Shown: positions 60,132 to 64,000 of the stretch, one piece after another
How positions within the stretch are numbered: position 1 is the stretch's first letter
How the letters are laid out: each line of letters starts with the position of its first letter
Assembly: GCF_046348265.1 (NCBI RefSeq)
Contig: NZ_JAXMEO010000011.1
Length of the DNA: 64,000 nt
Origin: Pelomonas sp937871895
GTDB lineage: Bacteria; Pseudomonadota; Gammaproteobacteria; Burkholderiales; Burkholderiaceae_C
Reading direction: 5' to 3' (one strand)
The notes under the pieces: generated by a model
What the model was told of the DNA's origin: nothing
The model's input: the letters and a program-made list of their open reading frames with translations, nothing else
Databases searched by the model: none
Position numbers and translations under genes: made by a program

Positions 60132-62239
60132 AAGCGGTAGAGCACCTGCGCGTCGAGCGCACGACCCGCCTGAGGCAGGTCGTTGGGCAGCGAGGTGCCC
60201 GGAGCCAGTGACGGCTCGCGGATGTCCGCGTCGAACGCGTTGCGCAGGCTCAGGGCAAATTCCCAGCCCCTGGCACTGGGCGCATGCCGCAGCGTGAAGT
60301 CTGCTGAGGTGTAGTCGCGGATGGGCGGGCGGACGTCGCCAGCGGGTCTGGCGCGGCTCCCGACATGCTTGAGCTGGGCAGCCAGCGACCACGCGCGGTC
60401 AAACCGCCAGTCCGCCCGGACGTAGCCCATGCGGTGCGGCGCATAGCCAGCGTCCTGGCCCGTGGCCTTTTCGGTGGCGCGCTGCAAAGAGAGGTTGGCG
60501 GCCAGCCGCAGGTCGCGGCTCAGATCCTTGGTCACTTCGATTTCGAAGCCGTGCCCATGTTGGGTTCCAGTGTTCTGGTACTCGGAGGTGCCGCCACCCA
60601 CGGCGGTGGCGCGAATCATGTCAGCGGTGGTGTAGCGAAACGCGCTCAACTGCCATTGCGTGTCCGTTGATGCCTGCCAGCTGACGGCCAACTCCGCCGT
60701 ACCAATGCGCTCTGGCTTCAGATACGGGTTGCCCTGAATCACCGGGTTGTTGATGCTGTACTCCTCGGAGAACGAGGGCGCGCGGAAGGCGCGGCCGGCC
60801 AACAGCTTGACCGTGACGTCGAGACTGGCGTCCCAGACGACGGCCACACGCGGGTTGGTTGTTGAGCCGAAATCGCTGTAGTGGTCTTGGCGCACACCAG
60901 CGGTTAGCGTCCAGTCACGCGCAAAGTTCCACTCATCCTGGGCGTACACGTAAGAGACGCGGCGGCGGTGCGGCGTGACGAAGGAGTCCGCGACCGGCAC
61001 TTCGATCACGCGAGCGTCGGGCAAAGGGCTGGGCAAGCCTTTGAACGGACCGGACGGGATCACTGCAAAGTTCTTGAACTCCTGGGTCCGGTACATGTCC
61101 AAGTCGTCATGCCCAATCGCCACGCGCACGCTGTGGCCCTTGATGCCTCTGTACTCAAGCATGCCCTGCGTGCGGATCTGTCGTTCCCACGTGTTGGGTG
61201 CGCCAAACATGCCGTTGGGGAATGCACCACCGAAAGCGCCGGGGGGCAGCAACTGCAGCACTGTCGGAAACTGGTTCACAAACTGGAAGAAGCTGCCGTT
61301 CAGACTCAAGCGCAAATCTTCAGACAGCGCGAGATCACCGAGGCTGACAGAGGCGTTCCAGCGTTGGCTGCGCCCCTGTCCGACTGGGTCCAAGGCCGAA
61401 GCCGCCCCTGCGCCGGGCTGGACGTCGTCACGCAGCGTGTAGCCGGCGCGTAGCTTCAGTTTGTCTACATTGGCCTCAACGTGGGCGTCGATAGCCTTGT
61501 AGCCGAGGTTTACAGGGCCAGGGGCACGGCTTGCGCTGGTGCCGAAGAGGGCGTCTAGCCCGGTCTGGGCGTCGGCACTGATGGTCCTGCGCTGGCCTTC
61601 TGTTGACGCCACGCGCAGGTACCCAGACCAGGAGGTACCGCCCGATTGGCGGCCGTATTGCATCCAGGCGTCTCGGCTGTCAAAAGAGCCCAACCGAAGG
61701 CCCGCTTCGAGTCCATTCAACTCGGCGGCCGTCTTGGTGATGATGTTGATCACGCCCGCGTAGGCGTCGGCTCCGTACAGCGCGGACCCCGGACCCCGGA
61801 TGACCTCCACCCGCGACACGTTGTGCACCGGCAAGCCAGCCCACATTGCACCCCGATTTCCAATGAACATGGTTGTCATCGGCACGCCGTTGTAGAGCAC
61901 CAGCGTTTGGTTGTTGTATTCGCTGTAAATGCCGCGGATCACGTAGAGCGGGTTGTAAGCCTGCAGGTTGCGGCTGACGTGCAGCCCTGGGACCGTGGCG
62001 AGGGCTTGGTCGAGATCCGTGACCCCGGCAGCGGCCATGTCGGCAGCGGTGACGACGGAAGCCACTGCTGGCGCACGCCGCAGCAATTGCGTCGCGCCGG
62101 TGGCGATGCTGACCGTCGTTTTGTCACCAAACGCCTGCGCCAGCTCTTCCTCTTCACTGGTCGATTGCGCCCGGGCAGCCGTAAGCAGGCTCAGCAGGCC
62201 GAGCGCGGCGAGGCTCGATGCGTGAACGAGGTGCTTCAT
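60128..62239 (-). CDS. TonB-dependent outer-membrane receptor
   Basis: 703 residues from ATG 62239, which begins a clear signal peptide (MKHLVHASSLAALGLLSLL, cleavage near ARAQS); 62281 is an upstream alternative. Plug domain about 45-160 (RRAPAVASVVTAADMAAAGVTDLDQALATVPGLHV... VEVIRGPGSALYGADAYAGVINIITK) followed by a 22-strand-type barrel ending in DAQVLYRF. Substrate cannot be read from sequence. It converges on the ThDP/P450 operon and is divergent from an ABC substrate-binding protein, a pairing with a membrane sensor that may concern uptake and sensing of one compound. Confidence 0.93.
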   Translation of the reverse strand: MKHLVHASSLAALGLLSLLTAARAQSTSEEEELAQAFGDKTTVSIATGATQLLRRAPAVASVVTAADMAAAGVTDLDQALATVPGLHVSRNLQAYNPLYVIRGIYSEYNNQTLVLYNGVPMTTMFIGNRGAMWAGLPVHNVSRVEVIRGPGSALYGADAYAGVINIITKTAAELNGLEAGLRLGSFDSRDAWMQYGRQSGGTSWSGYLRVASTEGQRRTISADAQTGLDALFGTSASRAPGPVNLGYKAIDAHVEANVDKLKLRAGYTLRDDVQPGAGAASALDPVGQGRSQRWNASVSLGDLALSEDLRLSLNGSFFQFVNQFPTVLQLLPPGAFGGAFPNGMFGAPNTWERQIRTQGMLEYRGIKGHSVRVAIGHDDLDMYRTQEFKNFAVIPSGPFKGLPSPLPDARVIEVPVADSFVTPHRRRVSYVYAQDEWNFARDWTLTAGVRQDHYSDFGSTTNPRVAVVWDASLDVTVKLLAGRAFRAPSFSEEYSINNPVIQGNPYLKPERIGTAELAVSWQASTDTQWQLSAFRYTTADMIRATAVGGGTSEYQNTGTQHGHGFEIEVTKDLSRDLRLAANLSLQRATEKATGQDAGYAPHRMGYVRADWRFDRAWSLAAQLKHVGSRARPAGDVRPPIRDYTSADFTLRHAPSARGWEFALSLRNAFDADIREPSLAPGTSLPNDLPQAGRALDAQVLYRF

Positions 62240-62438
62240 GGCAGGGTGCTCCATCATGGCCCGGCGCCATTCTGCGCGCACTTATGAGGTGCAAAGTGCC
62301 AATAAGTGGCGGTCTTCGGCTTTGTTGGTTTGTCCCGCACATTGGGCACTTGCAAGGTCGGGGACGCACTTCAAGCCGTGTTATCGCGGGGTGTTCGCCC
62401 TCAGCTCGGCCGTCGGAGCGGCTCGCGAGGGTCCCATA

Positions 62439-63521
62439 ATGCGGCACCCTGTTTTCAGAGTAGCAAGCGAGCGAACCTGCTTGGCTGATCGCAACCCCCA
62501 CGTCAAACGCGGAGCAGTTTGGAGTCATCCCGACGCAGGCCGGGCTGACCGGGGGGCAACGGGGCCGTCAGCCTTGACCCGGCGCGTTTGCCTGCAATTG
62601 GCGGCTGCGGCTGCGTTGGAAAGCCTGTACGGCGCAGCGAAGGCGGCCGAGCCCTCGCGGGTGGTGGCAGTGGCCTACCCCGAACTGGCTGAACCCTTCC
62701 GGCAGGTGTTCACGTCCATCGTCGAGGGTGTGCAGGAACGCCTGCGCGCCACGGTGCAGACCTATGTGGTGACGCCCGCAACCAGCGCGGCCGAGCTGGC
62801 GGAGGACATGAAGCGGCGTGAGCTGAAGGCGCTGATCGGCCTGGGCCGAGGCGGCATGCGCATGGCGGCAGCCCTGGCCAACGACCTGCCCGTGCTGGTG
62901 GGCTGCGTGGTGTCGGTGCCCGAGGTGGAGGCACGGAACTTCCCTGTGCACAGCCTGGCCCCCGATCCCGTCTTGCTGCTAGGGCGCCTGCGGCGCCTGG
63001 TGCCGGCGGTGAAGCGGGTGCACGTGGTGGTGGACCCGCGCGTGAACGGCTGGCTGGCGCGCCTCGCGCGCGAGGGCCTGCGTGCGGACGGCGTGGAACT
63101 GCTGGTGCAGGAGGCCACCGACCCGAGCGTGGCGCTGCGGCTCTATTCGCAATTGATGGCGGCCACCGAGCCGGGGCGCGATGCGGTGTGGTTGCCGCAG
63201 GACCCGACCACGGTGGACGACAACGTGGTGCTGTCCCTGGTGTTGCGCGAGGCCTGGAATCGGGGCATCCCGGTGGTGTCCAGCCAGGTGGCGCACGTCA
63301 AGCGCGGGGCTTTGATTTCGATGTACCCCGACAACTTTGAGATCGGGCGCAGCCTGGCCACGGCGGCGCTGAAGTTGCAGTCCAACCCGAAAGCCCTGCC
63401 GCCCGGCCTGCTGCCGATGCGGGAGACGCGTTCGGCCATCAATGTCCGCACGGCGGCGCACCTGGGCATCGAACTGGGCGCGGCGGCGGGCACTTTTGAC
63501 ATGGTCTTTCCTGCGAGCTGA
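62439..63521 (+). CDS. ABC transporter substrate-binding protein
   Basis: 360 residues from ATG 62439; TTG 62574 would start right at a twin-arginine-like signal (TRRVCLQLAAAAALESLYGA), so the true start is uncertain. The mature part has the two-lobed periplasmic binding fold of the ABC_sub_bind (TrpX/DUF534-like) group: VVAVAYPELAEPFRQVFTSIVEGVQERL, KALIGLGRGGMRMAAALANDLPVLVG, VKRVHVVVDPRVNGW, AVWLPQDPTTVDDNVV, VPVVSSQ. No permease or ATPase is adjacent; such orphans often feed a membrane sensor, like the one starting downstream. Confidence 0.82.
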   Translation: MRHPVFRVASERTCLADRNPHVKRGAVWSHPDAGRADRGATGPSALTRRVCLQLAAAAALESLYGAAKAAEPSRVVAVAYPELAEPFRQVFTSIVEGVQERLRATVQTYVVTPATSAAELAEDMKRRELKALIGLGRGGMRMAAALANDLPVLVGCVVSVPEVEARNFPVHSLAPDPVLLLGRLRRLVPAVKRVHVVVDPRVNGWLARLAREGLRADGVELLVQEATDPSVALRLYSQLMAATEPGRDAVWLPQDPTTVDDNVVLSLVLREAWNRGIPVVSSQVAHVKRGALISMYPDNFEIGRSLATAALKLQSNPKALPPGLLPMRETRSAINVRTAAHLGIELGAAAGTFDMVFPAS

Positions 63522-63624
63522 CACCCTTGAAACATCGCGCTTTCGCTGTGAGTCTGTCTGGGAGTCTGGTGCGTACGCCCACCGTCAGAGTGGCGCCGCC
63601 GAACCTACCGTCGGGGGGCTGCCC

Positions 63625-64000
63625 ATGACTCAGAGTTCACGCGGCCCGCGCCCCGAACTCGAGGCGCCGCCGGAGTACCGGCCCGCCGCTCCGCCACGCG
63701 AGCCGATCACGCTGCGCATGGTGATGCGGCGCTATGTGCGCGAGGCCTCGTTCCGCCGGCACCTGAGCGTGGCGGTGGCGCTGGGCGCCGTTTGCATGGC
63801 GCTGCTGATGGCCGTGGTGAGTGCCTGGCAGGGCGGACGACAGGTGCGCGCGATGCTGATGGAGCAGGGCGAGCGTGTGGCGGCCAATCTGGCGTCGAGC
63901 AGTTCGTTGGCGCTGTTGTACGCCTCGGCGGACAACGCCGAGGAGGCGGTGGGCGCCTCACTGGCCTTCCCGGACGTGCTGGCGATCGAGATCCGCGACC
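63625..64000 (+). CDS. Membrane sensor protein, N-terminal part (3' truncated)
   Basis: 125 codons to the window edge, start 63625 preceded by GGGGGGC. A basic cytoplasmic segment, one membrane helix (about 49-70, HLSVAVALGAVCMALLMAVVSAW) and the beginning of a periplasmic sensor (GRQVRAMLMEQGERVAANLASSSSLALLYASADNAEEAVG) resembling a CHASE8 domain. Such proteins usually end in GGDEF/EAL or histidine-kinase domains, which would lie beyond the window. Likely co-regulated with the substrate-binding protein just upstream. Confidence 0.75.
   Translation, partial: MTQSSRGPRPELEAPPEYRPAAPPREPITLRMVMRRYVREASFRRHLSVAVALGAVCMALLMAVVSAWQGGRQVRAMLMEQGERVAANLASSSSLALLYASADNAEEAVGASLAFPDVLAIEIRD

Noticed and set aside
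62240..62438. Cobalamin or other riboswitch upstream of the TonB receptor
   Set aside because: No B12-box-like or other conserved riboswitch sequence was recognisable on the minus strand; nothing else is seen in this divergent gap.

Overview
The window is high-GC, densely packed bacterial DNA with many ATGA/TGATG start-stop overlaps. It looks like a betaproteobacterium of the order Burkholderiales (Rubrivivax/Roseateles/Leptothrix-like): note the gene order trmB-coaBC-dut, TamA/TamB, diheme cytochrome c4, MoxR/CoxE-type VWA proteins and several c-di-GMP proteins. The genus is an inference from content and style; no rRNA is present.

Layout. (1) 1-7099: nucleoside uptake and salvage operon (ABC ATPase, two permeases, cytidine deaminase, purine nucleoside phosphorylase, deoC, deoA), interrupted by a lower-GC gene for a possible PD-(D/E)XK-fold protein. 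(2) 7109-11320: trmB, coaBC, dut, and a membrane PAS-GGDEF diguanylate cyclase. (3) 11601-28435: one very long same-strand run. It starts with a redox module: ApbE flavin transferase, a hydrazine-synthase-alpha-like heme lipoprotein, a small heme-motif lipoprotein, two outer-membrane barrels, a TlpA thioredoxin, DUF4266 and DUF3570. It continues into an energised envelope module: two TPR proteins, ExbB/TolQ, two ExbD/TolR and a TonB-like AgmX/PglI-domain protein. The motor parts resemble the myxobacterial Agl-Glt set, and I regard the fusion of the two modules as the best candidate for an undescribed system. (4) 28436-32580: accessory islet with an IS3-family element, a truncated second transposase, a type IV AbiE toxin-antitoxin pair whose toxin carries WYL-like and zinc-ribbon-like extensions, and tRNA-Arg(CCT) at its edge. 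(5) 32686-38750, minus strand: GH9 glucanase, GH2 glycosidase and a PA14-like membrane protein. (6) 38854-50725, minus strand: Fic protein with a palindromic operator-like site, a structured MITE sitting on the tamB stop codon, tamB, tamA, CoxE-like VWA protein, S9 peptidase, GNAT acetyltransferase, MoxR ATPase. (7) 50810-54971: cytochrome c4, HD-GYP phosphodiesterase, a lipoprotein, tRNA-Ser(TGA) and a partial copy of that tRNA. (8) 55534-60131: a tight operon of an acetolactate-synthase-like ThDP enzyme, a cytochrome P450 and two citrate-synthase-like proteins lacking canonical His residues, probably an uncharacterised pathway. (9) 60128-64000: TonB-dependent receptor (minus), ABC substrate-binding protein, and the start of a membrane sensor.

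Some intergenic spaces hold repeat families: a GC-rich element with an identical 32-nt core at 2815 and 27283, a CACAGAG-type hairpin at 15669, and the MITE at 40088. Starts were chosen by overlap, signal peptide or family length, and alternatives are noted in the entries.
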